64,000 nt of DNA. Source: Oscillibacter valericigenes. GTDB lineage: Bacteria; Bacillota; Clostridia; Oscillospirales; Oscillospiraceae. Positions 17,856 through 26,429 of this stretch are shown piece by piece. The stretch covers positions 16,120 to 80,119 of the forward strand of contig NZ_JACSNX010000009.1 of NCBI RefSeq assembly GCF_016902445.1, given 5' to 3'. A model generated the notes under the pieces. The model was not told the DNA's origin. It saw only the letters and a program-made list of their open reading frames with translations, and made no database searches. Position 1 is the first letter of the stretch, and each line of letters starts with the position of its first letter. Both the position numbers and the translations under genes were made by a program.

Positions 17856-18764
17856 ATGGGACGTCGGATCTTGAACAGTTGGATCATGTGCCTGTGTGCC
17901 TGCCTGCTGCTGGCAAGCACTGCGGGAGCGGTGGAACCATCCGCCGGGACAGCAGAGGTGAGCCGCGGCGCATTCGTGGACGCGCTGTATGATGCCCATG
18001 TGGCCAACGGCGGCACGCCGGTGGTCAGCGAGGGCAGCGCCGCGCCCTTCCGGGACGTGGGCTCCTGGTCCCCGTATTTTGAGGCGCTGTGCTGGGCCAA
18101 GGCCAGCGGGATCGCCGGCGGCTATGCCGGAGGAGCCTTCCGCCCCTCTGCCCCGGTGACCCGGCAGCAGGCGGCGGTGATGCTGTACCGCTATGCCCAG
18201 ACCACGGACCTGCCGCTGGAGGGCGGATCCAGCCGGGACCTTTCCGGCTATCGGGACGCAGATACGGTCCCGGGCTGGAGCCGGGAGGCGGTCTGCTGGG
18301 CGGTCCACAACGGCCTGTGGTACTCCGGCAGCGCCGTGGAGCTGCGGCCGGATGCGGCCGTTTCCCAGGAGGAACTGGGGGTTTTGACAGAGTGCCTGTT
18401 CCAAAGCGGGATGGCGGCGGTCTCCCTGCCGGCGGCACCGGAGGGCCTGACGCTGGAATTGCGGCAGTGCTCCACCACCGGGGCCACGCTCCTGCTGAAA
18501 AACGAGACGGAGGCGGCGTTTTCCTATGGTGCGGCATACGGCCTCTACCGGCAGGTGAACGGGGGCTGGTATGAGATGAACGAAGAGGCGGCGTCCATCG
18601 CCATCCTCTACACACTGGGGCCCGGAGAGAGCCGGGAGCTCACGCTCCACTGGGGAGATATGGAGTGGGCCGGTGTTTTGCCGCAGGGGACATACTGCGT
18701 CAGCAAAAGCGGCACGCTGGGCGATCAGCCCGCCACAGTCTCCGCCACGTTCGCCATCAGATAG
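17856..18764 (+). CDS. Secreted SLH-domain protein
   Basis: The product (302 residues) begins with a signal peptide (hydrophobic stretch to about residue 25, ASTAGA site). Two SLH-like repeats follow (about 35-160; FRDVGSWSPYFEALCWAKASG and GYRDADTVPGWSREAVCWAV), then a beta-rich C-terminal domain (about 195-300) that resembles small Ig-like folds. SLH repeats usually tether proteins to wall polymers. GGGGGAG stands 10 bases before the ATG. It lies 100 bp after the dehydrogenase gene and ends in a strong terminator. The function of the C-terminal domain is unknown. Confidence 0.78.
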   Translation: MGRRILNSWIMCLCACLLLASTAGAVEPSAGTAEVSRGAFVDALYDAHVANGGTPVVSEGSAAPFRDVGSWSPYFEALCWAKASGIAGGYAGGAFRPSAPVTRQQAAVMLYRYAQTTDLPLEGGSSRDLSGYRDADTVPGWSREAVCWAVHNGLWYSGSAVELRPDAAVSQEELGVLTECLFQSGMAAVSLPAAPEGLTLELRQCSTTGATLLLKNETEAAFSYGAAYGLYRQVNGGWYEMNEEAASIAILYTLGPGESRELTLHWGDMEWAGVLPQGTYCVSKSGTLGDQPATVSATFAIR

Positions 18765-18774
18765 ATCTCCAAAG

Positions 18775-18812
18775 AGAGACGGCCGCCGGAACTCCGGCGG
18801 CCGTCTCTTTTT
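18775..18812. terminator. Bidirectional terminator between the SLH gene and trxB
   Basis: A perfect 15-bp stem (AGAGACGGCCGCCGG and its complement, loop AACT) has T-runs usable on both strands, between two convergent genes. Confidence 0.9.
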
Positions 18813-18822
18813 GGATCGGAAC

Positions 18823-19740
18823 TCAGGCCCGCTGGCTGCAGATCCGGCAGGCGGCCAGGGCCGCCACAGCGCCGTCGGCGCAGGCGGTGGTCAGCTGGCG
18901 GACGCCTTTGGCCCGGATGTCTCCGGCCGCGAACACGCCGGGCACTGGCGTGGCGCAGTTCTCCCCGGCGGCGATGAAGCCTGCCCCGTCCACGGGGATC
19001 CCCAGGGACTGGGCCAGCCGGCTCTCCGGCAGCTGGCCCACTGCCTGGAACAGAGCGGAGACCGGCAGATGGGACGCTTCCCCGGTCTCGGTGTTCCGCA
19101 GCATCAGACCGGAGAGGCGCCCCCCTGCGCTCTCCAGCCCCTCCACCACGGTGGAGGGAAGCAGGGTGAGGTTCCCCCGCTCCGCCGCCTGCGCCACCAG
19201 GATGGGATCCGCCCGGAAGGAATCCCGCCGGTGGATCAGCGTCACATGGCGGCAGATGTCCGCCAGATACAGGGCGTCCTGAAAGGCGGTGTTGCCGCCG
19301 CCGGCCACGGCCGCGTCCTGTCCGGCGTAAAAGGCCCCGTCGCACACCGCACAGTAGGAGATCCCCGCCAGACCATCCTCACCGGGAAGGCCCAGCGTCC
19401 GGCGGCGCATCCCAACGGCCAGGATCACGGCGCCCGCGCCGTAGGCTCCATAGTCCGTGACCACCCGTTTGGGCGTGCCGTCCCGGATCTCCAGCACCTC
19501 CTCCAGTTCGATCCGGGCCCCCAGGGACTCCGCCTGGCCGTACAGGCGGTCCGCCAGCTCTGCACCGGAGACAGCGGGCAGGCCCGGAAAATTCTCCACC
19601 TTGGGGGCAGAGGCGATCTGCCCGCCGAAGCTCTCCTTTTCCAGCAGCAGCACGGACTTTCCGGCCCGGCGGGCATAGATGGCGGCGGTGAGCCCGGCCG
19701 GGCCGCCGCCCACGATGACGATGTCGAAATAGGGTTCCAT
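18823..19740 (-). CDS. trxB: Thioredoxin reductase
   Basis: The 305-residue flavoprotein has the FAD-binding VIVGGGPAGLTAAIYA at the N-terminus, the redox-active CAVC (about residue 134), an NADPH-binding GGGNTAFQDALYL and the C-terminal FAAGDIRAKGVRQ. It reduces thioredoxin-type disulfides with NADPH. GTGAGGT precedes the ATG. It lies directly after nrdD, whose C-terminal redoxin domain is a plausible partner. No separate promoter is obvious, so expression may depend on read-through of the nrdD terminator. Confidence 0.94.
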   Translation of the reverse strand: MEPYFDIVIVGGGPAGLTAAIYARRAGKSVLLLEKESFGGQIASAPKVENFPGLPAVSGAELADRLYGQAESLGARIELEEVLEIRDGTPKRVVTDYGAYGAGAVILAVGMRRRTLGLPGEDGLAGISYCAVCDGAFYAGQDAAVAGGGNTAFQDALYLADICRHVTLIHRRDSFRADPILVAQAAERGNLTLLPSTVVEGLESAGGRLSGLMLRNTETGEASHLPVSALFQAVGQLPESRLAQSLGIPVDGAGFIAAGENCATPVPGVFAAGDIRAKGVRQLTTACADGAVAALAACRICSQRA

Positions 19741-19775
19741 GGTGATGACCTCACTTGTATAGGATGAGTGGGATG

Positions 19776-19806
19776 AAAAAGGAGGGACTTGGAGTCCCTC
19801 CTTTTT
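19776..19806 (-). terminator. Terminator after nrdD
   Basis: A 14-bp stem (AAAAAGGAGGGACT and complement, loop TGG) ends in T-rich sequence. It lies between nrdD and trxB and could attenuate trxB. Confidence 0.8.
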
Positions 19807-19824
19807 GGTTGTTTGTTCCGGTGC

Positions 19825-22218
19825 TTACTTGCTCTGGCTGGCGAACTTCTTGATGGTGGAGGCGTTCACCAGCTTTTCCACCTGATCCCCGTGGCGGACG
19901 ATCAGAGTGGGGGCCTGCTGGATGCCGTATTGGCTCACCAGGTCCATGTGCTCGCTGACGTCCATCACCTGGTAGGTGAGACCCGCCTTCTCCAGCTCGC
20001 TCCTGGCGATCTTGCAGTTGGGGCAGGTCTTGGTGGTGAAGAGGAACAGCCCGTCCTGCCCGCTCTCTGCCGGGGAGGTGGGGGCGGTGCCTGCGGCGGG
20101 CTCCGTCACGGACTCCCGGTCGCAGAGACGGCGGCCCTCCAGGCGGGAGTTCTCCACCTCGTACTCTCTCCGGTCCTTGAACTCCTGGACCTTGCCGTCG
20201 TTCCAGTTCTGCACCGGGCGGTAATAGCCGGTGATACGGCTCCACACCTCGCATTTCTGTCCGCATTTGGGACAGGTGAAGTGCTCGCCGGAGAGGTAGC
20301 CGTGGTCCGGGCAGATGGAGTAGGTGGGGGACATGGTGTAGTAGGGGAGCTTGAAGTTCTCCGCGATCTTCCGCACCAGGTTGGCGGCGGCCTTCCAGTC
20401 CGGCAGCTTCTCGCCCAGGAAGGCATGGAACACGGTGCCGGAGGTGTACAGAGTCTGCAGGTCGTCCTGGATGGCCAGGGCCTCGAAGATGTCGTTGGTG
20501 TAGCCCACCGGCAGATGGGAGGAGTTGGTGTAGTAGGGCGTGTCGCCGGGATTCTTGGCGGCGGTGATGATATCGGGATACAGCGCCACGTCGTGCTTGG
20601 CCAGCCGGTAGGTGGTGGACTCCGCCGGGGTGGCCTCCAGATTGTACAGGTCGCCGTACTCCTCCTGATAGTCCCGCAGCCGCTCCCGCATGTGGTTCAG
20701 CACGTCTTTCGCGAACTGCTGGGTCTCCGGATGGGTCAGGTCCTTCCGCAGCCACTTGGCATTCAGGCCCACCTCGTTCATGCCGATGAGGCCGATGGTG
20801 GAGAAGTGGTTGTCAAAGGTGCCCAGGTAGTATTTCGTATAGGGGTACAGGCCCGCGTCCATCAGCTTGGTGATGACGGTCCGCTTCACCTTCAGGCTCC
20901 GGGCGGCAATGTCCATCATGTGGTCCAGCCGCTGATAGAATTCCTCCGGCGTCTGGCTCAGATAGGCGATCCGGGGCAGATTGATGGTCACCACGCCCAC
21001 GGACCCGGTGGACTCGCCGGAGCCGAAGTAGCCGCCGGACTTCTTCCGCAGCTCCCGCAGGTCCAGCCGCAGGCGGCAGCACATACTGCGCACGTCACTG
21101 GGCTCCATGTCGGAGTTGATGTAGTTGGAGAAGTAGGGGGTGCCGTACTTGGCGGTCATCTCGAACAGCAGCCGGTTGTTCTCCGTGTCGGACCAGTCGA
21201 AGTCCCGGGTGATGGAGTAGGTAGGGATGGGGTACTGGAAGCCCCGGCCGTCGGCGTCGCCCTCGGTCATGATCTCGATGAACGCCTTGTTCACCATGTC
21301 CATTTCCTTCTTGCAGTCGCCGTAGGTGAAGTCCTGCTCCCTGCCGCCCACGATGGCCGGCAGGTTCTCCAGGTCCTTGGGCACCGTCCAGTCCAGGGTG
21401 ATGTTGGAGAACGGCGCCTGGGTGCCCCAGCGGCTGGGGGTGTTCACGCCGAACACAAAGGACTGGATGCACTGCTTGACCTCTTTCTGGGAGAGGTTGT
21501 CCACCTTGACGAAGGGGGCCAGGTAGGTGTCAAAGGAAGAAAACGCCTGGGCGCCGGCCCACTCGTTCTGCATGATGCCCAGGAAGTTCACCATCTGGTT
21601 GCAGAGGGTGGACAGGTGGCTGGCCGGGGTGGAGTTGATCTTGCCGGGGATGCCCAGGCCCTGCTGGATCAGCTGCTTCAAGCTCCACCCGGCGCAGTAG
21701 CCGGTGAGCATGGACAGGTCGTGGAGATGGAGGTCGCCGCTCTTGTGGGCGTCGGCGATCTCCTGGTCATAGATCTCGCTGAGCCAGTAGTTGGCAGTGA
21801 TGGCGCCGGAGTTGGACAGGATCAGTCCGCCCACGGAGTAGGTGACGGTGGAGTTCTCCTTCACCCGCCAGTCGTTGATCTGCAGGTAGTTGTCCACCAG
21901 CTCCTTGTAGTCCAGCATGGTGGAGTGGAGATTGCGGATCTTCTCCCGCTGCTTGCGGTAGAGGATGTAGGCCTTGGCCACGTCCTCATAGCCGGCCCGG
22001 CCCAGCACGCTCTCCACGCTGTCCTGGATGTCCTCCACGGTGATCTTGCCGTCGCGGATCTTGTCCTGGTAGTCTGCCGTGACCTTCAGGGCAAGGAAAT
22101 CGATGATGTCCGGGTTGTACTCCTTCCCGGTGGCCTCGAAGGCCTTGGTGATGGCGGTGCTGATCTTGGAGATGTCGAAAGAGGCGATCTTCCCATCCCG
22201 CTTGACGACCTGATACAT
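19825..22218 (-). CDS. nrdD: Anaerobic (class III) ribonucleoside-triphosphate reductase with fused C-terminal redoxin
   Basis: The 797-residue enzyme makes dNTPs using a glycyl radical. An N-terminal ATP-cone covers about residues 1-95. Near the C-terminus are the Cys-rich zinc site (CPDHGY ... CPKCGQKCE) and the glycyl-radical loop RITGYYR with Gly near 664. An acidic/Pro linker and a glutaredoxin/thioredoxin-like module (about 722-797, CPNC at 732-735, then QQAPTLIV) follow. Fused redoxins fit the class that takes electrons from a thiol relay instead of formate. Adjacent trxB supports that. The promoter carries two NrdR-like boxes. Confidence 0.95.
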   Translation of the reverse strand: MYQVVKRDGKIASFDISKISTAITKAFEATGKEYNPDIIDFLALKVTADYQDKIRDGKITVEDIQDSVESVLGRAGYEDVAKAYILYRKQREKIRNLHSTMLDYKELVDNYLQINDWRVKENSTVTYSVGGLILSNSGAITANYWLSEIYDQEIADAHKSGDLHLHDLSMLTGYCAGWSLKQLIQQGLGIPGKINSTPASHLSTLCNQMVNFLGIMQNEWAGAQAFSSFDTYLAPFVKVDNLSQKEVKQCIQSFVFGVNTPSRWGTQAPFSNITLDWTVPKDLENLPAIVGGREQDFTYGDCKKEMDMVNKAFIEIMTEGDADGRGFQYPIPTYSITRDFDWSDTENNRLLFEMTAKYGTPYFSNYINSDMEPSDVRSMCCRLRLDLRELRKKSGGYFGSGESTGSVGVVTINLPRIAYLSQTPEEFYQRLDHMMDIAARSLKVKRTVITKLMDAGLYPYTKYYLGTFDNHFSTIGLIGMNEVGLNAKWLRKDLTHPETQQFAKDVLNHMRERLRDYQEEYGDLYNLEATPAESTTYRLAKHDVALYPDIITAAKNPGDTPYYTNSSHLPVGYTNDIFEALAIQDDLQTLYTSGTVFHAFLGEKLPDWKAAANLVRKIAENFKLPYYTMSPTYSICPDHGYLSGEHFTCPKCGQKCEVWSRITGYYRPVQNWNDGKVQEFKDRREYEVENSRLEGRRLCDRESVTEPAAGTAPTSPAESGQDGLFLFTTKTCPNCKIARSELEKAGLTYQVMDVSEHMDLVSQYGIQQAPTLIVRHGDQVEKLVNASTIKKFASQSK

Positions 22219-22307
22219 GAAACCCCTGCTTTCTCTATAAAAAATCGAATGCGACCGATCCCGATCCGCGTACAGACGAATGGGCGCCCGCGCGCCCTGT
22301 ACCTACC

Positions 22308-22360
22308 ATTTTACCACTTCCTGTGGTGGTGTCAATTAGGAGAACCACTATATCTTGGGT
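22308..22360 (-). promoter_or_regulatory. nrdD promoter with paired NrdR boxes
   Basis: TTGACA (22335-22330), a 16-base spacer and TAAAAT (22313-22308). A strong NrdR-box match (ACCACTATATCTTGGGT, 22344-22360) lies upstream. A weaker palindrome (ACCAC...GTGGT, 22313-22327) lies in the promoter core. Their centres are 32 bp apart, the three-turn spacing known for NrdR. NrdR represses nrd genes when ATP/dATP is plentiful. Confidence 0.8.
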
Positions 22361-22395
22361 AAAAAATCTGTGAAAACGCTGAAAATCGCAGAGAG

Positions 22396-23091
22396 CTACT
22401 CCACGCCCCGCAGCGCCACGCAGCCGAAATGGGGCCTTACCCGGTCAGCGAACGCCCGCAGTTCCTCCGGGGAAAAGCCGTGGTATCCCCGGCCGATGAG
22501 GTTGCCGGAATCCACGAAATTCTGCAGGAAGTATTTGGGCGCCCCCTCCAGCCAGACCGCGATGTCGTCCAGATCCTCCGGCCGGTGGAGCTCCCGCACC
22601 AGGGTGGTGCGGAATTCGCAGTCCACGCCGCTCTCCCGCAGCAGCCGGACGCTCTCCTCCACCGGCGAGAGGTCGAAGCCCGGCACCCCCACGGTCTCGG
22701 CGTACCGCGCCCGGCTGTTCTTCACGTCCATGGCCACATAGTCCGCCAGGCCCGCCTCCAGGATCTCCGCCAGGGCCGCCGGGTGGCAGCCGTTGGTGTC
22801 CAGCTTTACGGCAAAGCCCAGTTCCCGGACAGCTTGCAGGAACTCTGCCGCGTCCGGCTGGAGCAGCGGCTCCCCTCCGGTGAGGACCACCCCGTCCAAA
22901 AGCCCCTTCCGGGAGGACAGAAAGTCCAGCACCTCCCGCTCCGGGATCTCCGGCGTCTCCGCCAGCCGGGTCACCAGCAGGGCGTTGTGGCAGAAGGGGC
23001 ACCGCAGGTCACACCCGCCGGTGAACACCGTGGCCGCCAGCTTTCCGGGATAGTCCACCATGGCCAGCTTCTGAAGTCCGTGAATGTGCAT
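22396..23091 (-). CDS. nrdG: Anaerobic ribonucleotide reductase activating protein (radical SAM)
   Basis: The product (231 residues) installs the glycyl radical on NrdD. The radical-SAM cluster motif CDLRCPFC is near residue 27 and a GGEPLLQ SAM-binding segment near 72. The length and YPGKLAATVFTGGC start are those of the longer NrdG type. The ATG at 23091 is preceded by GGAGGG; a longer frame would run through the promoter. It is transcribed separately from nrdD, with its own NrdR-type promoter. Confidence 0.92.
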   Translation of the reverse strand: MHIHGLQKLAMVDYPGKLAATVFTGGCDLRCPFCHNALLVTRLAETPEIPEREVLDFLSSRKGLLDGVVLTGGEPLLQPDAAEFLQAVRELGFAVKLDTNGCHPAALAEILEAGLADYVAMDVKNSRARYAETVGVPGFDLSPVEESVRLLRESGVDCEFRTTLVRELHRPEDLDDIAVWLEGAPKYFLQNFVDSGNLIGRGYHGFSPEELRAFADRVRPHFGCVALRGVE

Positions 23092-23107
23092 GCGTTGTTC
23101 CCTCCAG

Positions 23108-23155
23108 ACACAAGATATTGTTATTGTAGGCGAATTTTCCCACAAGAACAAGTGG
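23108..23155 (-). promoter_or_regulatory. nrdG promoter with paired NrdR boxes
   Basis: TTGTTC (23151-23146), a 17-base spacer and TACAAT (23128-23123). Box 1 (ACACAAGATATTGTTA, 23108-23123) is a near-consensus NrdR site. Box 2 (CCACAAGAACAAGTGG, 23140-23155) overlaps the -35. Centre-to-centre distance is 32 bp, the same as at nrdD. Confidence 0.8.
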
Positions 23156-23182
23156 TAGACGCAACATCCCGGAAAAAACCGC

Positions 23183-23216
23183 AAAAAAAGTTCCCGGAGG
23201 CAGCGCCTCCGGGAAC
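23183..23216 (-). terminator. Terminator of the lysine-transporter operon
   Basis: A perfect 12-bp stem (GTTCCCGGAGGC and complement, loop GCT) is followed on the minus strand by seven T. Confidence 0.92.
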
Positions 23217-23224
23217 CGGCGGAT

Positions 23225-23965
23225 TCAGTTCTTGCGGAACCGGGAGAGAAAGTCCTTCGTCTCCTGCCGCTGGGGGTCGCCGAAGATCTGCTCCGGCGTG
23301 CCCTCCTCACAGATGATACCCTGGTTCATATACACCACATGGCTGCTGACATCCCGGGCAAAGGCCATCTCGTGGGTCACCACCAGCATGGTCATGCCGG
23401 CCCGTGCCAGATCCTGCATGACGGAGAGGACCTCACCCACCATCTCCGGGTCCAGGGCGGAGGTGGGCTCGTCGAACAGCAGCACCTCCGGCTCCATGGC
23501 CAGGGCCCGGGCGATGGCCACCCGCTGCTTCTGGCCGCCGGAGATCTGCCGGGGCTTGGCGTTGATGTAGGGGGCCATGCCCACCTGCTCCAGATACTGC
23601 ATGGCATTTTTCCGGGCAGTCTCCCGGTCCTTTTTCAGTACCTTCACCTGGCCCACCACGCAGTTTTCCAGCACGGTCATATTGTTGAACAGGTTGAAGG
23701 ACTGGAACACCATGCCCACGTGAGAGCGGTACTCCGGTGCGTTGACCTTGGGGCCGGTGACGCTCTGCCCGTGGTACAGGATCTCGCCGCTGGTGGGCGT
23801 CTCCAGCAGATTGATGCACCGCAGCAGGGTGCTCTTGCCGGAGCCGGAAGAGCCGATGATGCTGGTGACGTCGCCCTTGTTCACAGTGAAGTCGATGTCC
23901 CGCAGCACCTCATGGCTGCCGAAGGACTTGCTCAGATGCCGGATCTCCAAAATCATATCGTCCAT
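23225..23965 (-). CDS. Polar amino acid ABC transporter ATPase, probably lysine
   Basis: The 246-residue ATPase has Walker [10 protein letters not shown], a Q-loop at VFQSFNLF, the signature [15 protein letters not shown], Walker [13 protein letters not shown] and the switch His in VVTHEM. It matches the GlnQ/HisP subfamily, including the VNAPEYR segment. It starts one base after the permease stop. The whole operon lies behind a lysine riboswitch, so lysine is the likely substrate. Confidence 0.93.
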   Translation of the reverse strand: MDDMILEIRHLSKSFGSHEVLRDIDFTVNKGDVTSIIGSSGSGKSTLLRCINLLETPTSGEILYHGQSVTGPKVNAPEYRSHVGMVFQSFNLFNNMTVLENCVVGQVKVLKKDRETARKNAMQYLEQVGMAPYINAKPRQISGGQKQRVAIARALAMEPEVLLFDEPTSALDPEMVGEVLSVMQDLARAGMTMLVVTHEMAFARDVSSHVVYMNQGIICEEGTPEQIFGDPQRQETKDFLSRFRKN

Positions 23966-23966
23966 G

Positions 23967-24842
23967 TCAGCGATCTCCTCTCGTACGGCCGTGCTTCAGT
24001 TCCTGGCGGATCCGATCCCGTTCCTCCGGGCTCCGCTCGTCGAAGGGCGTGCCCCGGTCAGGATGGCTGTAGGTGCCGGCGGCCATCACCAGGGGGTCCC
24101 CCGTCACCAGCTCGTAGTCGCCGCTGCCGTCCATCCGCTTCTCCACCCAGCGCAGGATAAAGGAGGCGATCAGGGTCATGGTCAGGTAGCCTGCCATCTC
24201 GATGGTGGCGGAGGGGAAGTAGAGGTAGGTGGCTCCCACCGCGCCCCGGTGGGCAGCGAAGAACTCCGTGAAGGAGATGATGAACATGACCGAGGAGTCC
24301 TTGATGTTGATAATCAGGTTGTTGCCGATCTGGGGCATGATGTTGCGCAGGGCCTGGGGCAGGATGACGCTGGTCATGGTCTGCACATGGGTCATGCCGA
24401 TGGCCTTGGCGCCCTCCGTCTGGCCGGGGTCGATGGAGATGATGCCGCCCCGGACGGACTCGGCCATATAGGCGCCGGTGTTGATGGAGACCACCAGGAT
24501 GGCCGCCATCCAGACGCTGGGCCACTGGACCGTGTTATTGGTGAAGTAGGGCAGGCCGTAGTAAATGAACACGGCCTGGAGCATCATGGGTGTGCCCCGG
24601 AAGACCTCCACATAGACCCGCACGATCACCCGGATCAGCTTGACGAGAAAGCGCTTGACGAGGGGATCCGATTTGGCGCAGGGGATGGTGTTGAGGACGC
24701 CGCATACAAAGCCGATGATGCAGCCGATGATGGTGGCCACGATGGCCAGGATCAGGGTGTTCTGAATGCCGTTGAGATAGTCGCCGCCGCTTCGCTCCCA
24801 GAGCTTTACGATGTCGGCGCCCAGCTGTGCGAATCGTTCCAT
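23967..24842 (-). CDS. Amino acid ABC transporter permease, probably lysine
   Basis: The 291-residue HisMQ-type permease has about five membrane segments. It carries the family sequence [21 protein letters not shown] and the EAA-loop-like [26 protein letters not shown] split over residues 140-170. The C-terminal 50 residues are hydrophilic and charged, longer than usual. It sits between the binding protein and the ATPase and would assemble as a homodimer. The hairpins upstream probably set its level below that of the binding protein. Confidence 0.92.
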   Translation of the reverse strand: MERFAQLGADIVKLWERSGGDYLNGIQNTLILAIVATIIGCIIGFVCGVLNTIPCAKSDPLVKRFLVKLIRVIVRVYVEVFRGTPMMLQAVFIYYGLPYFTNNTVQWPSVWMAAILVVSINTGAYMAESVRGGIISIDPGQTEGAKAIGMTHVQTMTSVILPQALRNIMPQIGNNLIINIKDSSVMFIISFTEFFAAHRGAVGATYLYFPSATIEMAGYLTMTLIASFILRWVEKRMDGSGDYELVTGDPLVMAAGTYSHPDRGTPFDERSPEERDRIRQELKHGRTRGDR

Positions 24843-24907
24843 GGGGGAGGACTCCCTTCCTTATATAAATAATAGATTTCATAGATTGCAGTAAAAATCC
24901 CGCTGTT

Positions 24908-24997
24908 CCGGGGCGCATCGGAAGGGGGGCGTGACCTGACGTCCGCCTTCCGATGCGTCCCGGAGCGGAAGGCGCGCCGGCACCTTCCGCTCCGGGG
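24908..24997 (-). promoter_or_regulatory. Two long hairpins between the binding-protein and permease genes
   Basis: An 18-bp imperfect stem (24908-24925 with 24946-24963) and a stem of 13 or more bp (24960-24972 with 24983-24997) follow the binding-protein stop. A short T-run comes about 12 bases after the last stem on the minus strand. Such structures commonly stabilise the upstream mRNA and reduce read-through. The whole 186-bp gap has no gene. Confidence 0.6.
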
Positions 24998-25028
24998 AAA
25001 AGTCAGACTGTGATTGCCGGGATCAGCC

Positions 25029-25910
25029 TCAGCCCTCGCTCAGGGGCTGGATGGCAATGGCCTCGTCCATCATGGCGTTGAAGTCGTCCGCGGTCATGGT
25101 GGAGAGCACGCTGTCGATGGCGTCCTTCAGCTCGGTGTTGCCCTTCATGACGGACACGCCGATGTTGATGTCGCCCTCGTCGGCCACGAAGTTGTCGTCG
25201 CTGTCGGAGAAGTCCAGGATGGTCATGTCGGGATAGGCGGCCACGGCACCCATGGCGGTGGGCATGTCGGTGCAGATGAAGTCCACGGTGCCGGTCTCCA
25301 GGGCCATCAGCATGGCGGGCGCGGTCTCGGCGGCGGGCTGGATCTGGGCACCTTCGATCTGGGGCAGCATGGAGTCATACCAGATGGTGGCGATCTGGGC
25401 GGTGCAGGAGCCGCCGGACAGGTCGCTGATGCCGGTGGCGGAGGCGTAGGGGCTGTCGGCCTTGGTGACGCAGACGATGGAGGCGTAGTAGTAGGGGCCC
25501 GCGAAGTCCACCTGCTCCATGCGGTCGGCGGTCATGGACTGGCCGGCGATGACGGCGTCATAGACGCCGGACTGGACGCCGGGCACCAGGGAGTCCCAGT
25601 CGGTGCGGACGATCTCCAGCTCCCAGCCGTTGGCCTCGCAGATCTTCTTGGCCATCATCACGTCGTAGCCGTTGGCGTACTCGGTGGAGTCCTTGATGGG
25701 CACGGCGCCGTTGGAATCGTCGCTCTGGGTCCAGTTGTAGGGGGCGTAGGCGCACTCCATGGCGATGGTCAGCACGCCGTCCTCCACGCCGGAGGACACA
25801 GCCGTGGTCTCGTCGGAGGACGCGCCGTCCTCGGTGTCAGTGCTGCCGCCGCAGGCGGCCAGGGATGCGGTCATGGCCAGGGCCATCAGCAGGGTCAGAA
25901 GTCTCTTCAT
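25029..25910 (-). CDS. Extracellular amino acid-binding lipoprotein, probably lysine
   Basis: The product (293 residues from the second Met) carries a lipoprotein signal ending in the lipobox LAAC, then an acidic Ser/Thr/Asp linker. A PBP type II domain follows (IAMECAYAPYNWTQ, NGYDVMMAKKICE, DAVIAGQSMTADRMEQVDFAGPYY). I start at 25910 because AAAGGTG is 7 bases before it, whereas the ATG at 25916 is too close. First gene of the operon, directly downstream of the lysine riboswitch and its terminator. Confidence 0.92.
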   Translation of the reverse strand: MKRLLTLLMALAMTASLAACGGSTDTEDGASSDETTAVSSGVEDGVLTIAMECAYAPYNWTQSDDSNGAVPIKDSTEYANGYDVMMAKKICEANGWELEIVRTDWDSLVPGVQSGVYDAVIAGQSMTADRMEQVDFAGPYYYASIVCVTKADSPYASATGISDLSGGSCTAQIATIWYDSMLPQIEGAQIQPAAETAPAMLMALETGTVDFICTDMPTAMGAVAAYPDMTILDFSDSDDNFVADEGDINIGVSVMKGNTELKDAIDSVLSTMTADDFNAMMDEAIAIQPLSEG

Positions 25911-25986
25911 GTTCATTCACCTTTCCAAAAAATCTCCGCGGCGTTTCCGGTGTCCGCCCCACGCCCGCCGCTGGCAGAGGAGTGAA

Positions 25987-26018
25987 CAAAAAATGGACCG
26001 CTTTGTCAAGCGGTCCAT
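25987..26018 (-). terminator. Expression-platform terminator of the lysine riboswitch
   Basis: A perfect 11-bp stem (ATGGACCGCTT and complement, loop GACA) is followed by a six-T run. It lies between the aptamer and the binding-protein gene, so lysine-bound aptamer should favour premature termination. Confidence 0.9.
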
Positions 26019-26063
26019 GGAAAATACGGAAAGAAGCCCCGGAGGGACACTCCCGAACAGCCA

Positions 26064-26230
26064 TCGATAGCGCTTCACAAAGGTTTGTGACAGTCCGGCA
26101 GGTATTCCCTGACGACCCAGCGCCGGAAGGACAGGCATCGTCCCGGCACTTCGGCGGCGGACCCTTTCCCACCCGGCGGCTGCCTGGCCTTGCCGGAGCG
26201 GTACTGATGAACGCCGCGCCTCTATCTGAG
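26064..26230 (-). promoter_or_regulatory. Lysine riboswitch (L-box)
   Basis: The 167-nt minus-strand leader reproduces the conserved L-box blocks in order: GATAGAGGCGCGGCGTTCAT then AGTA; GTGGGAAAGGGTCC; CGCCGCCGAAG; CTGGGTCG; GGACTGTCAC; and the closing GAAGCGCTATC, which pairs with the 5' GATAG. Length and block order are those of the family. It is preceded by a good promoter and followed by a terminator, a transcriptional OFF switch by analogy with known members. Confidence 0.93.
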
Positions 26231-26249
26231 CGATCCAATTTTGATTGGT

Positions 26250-26278
26250 ATCCTATCACGTTCCCCCGGAGATGTCAA
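26250..26278 (-). promoter_or_regulatory. Promoter of the lysine-transporter operon
   Basis: TTGACA (26278-26273), a 17-base spacer and TAGGAT (26255-26250), about 20 bases before the aptamer. Confidence 0.8.
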
Positions 26279-26429
26279 CGCCTGTTTCCAAAAAAATGGA
26301 AGCAGTCCCGCAGATTTGTGCAGATCGGAGAAGAAAATGGCGAAAGGCATTGCGCACTGTGGGAATATTATGGTATGATGCCCCAAGTGACATCCGGCGG
26401 AGCTGCCGGAGGAAGGAGTGTGAGGTGCC

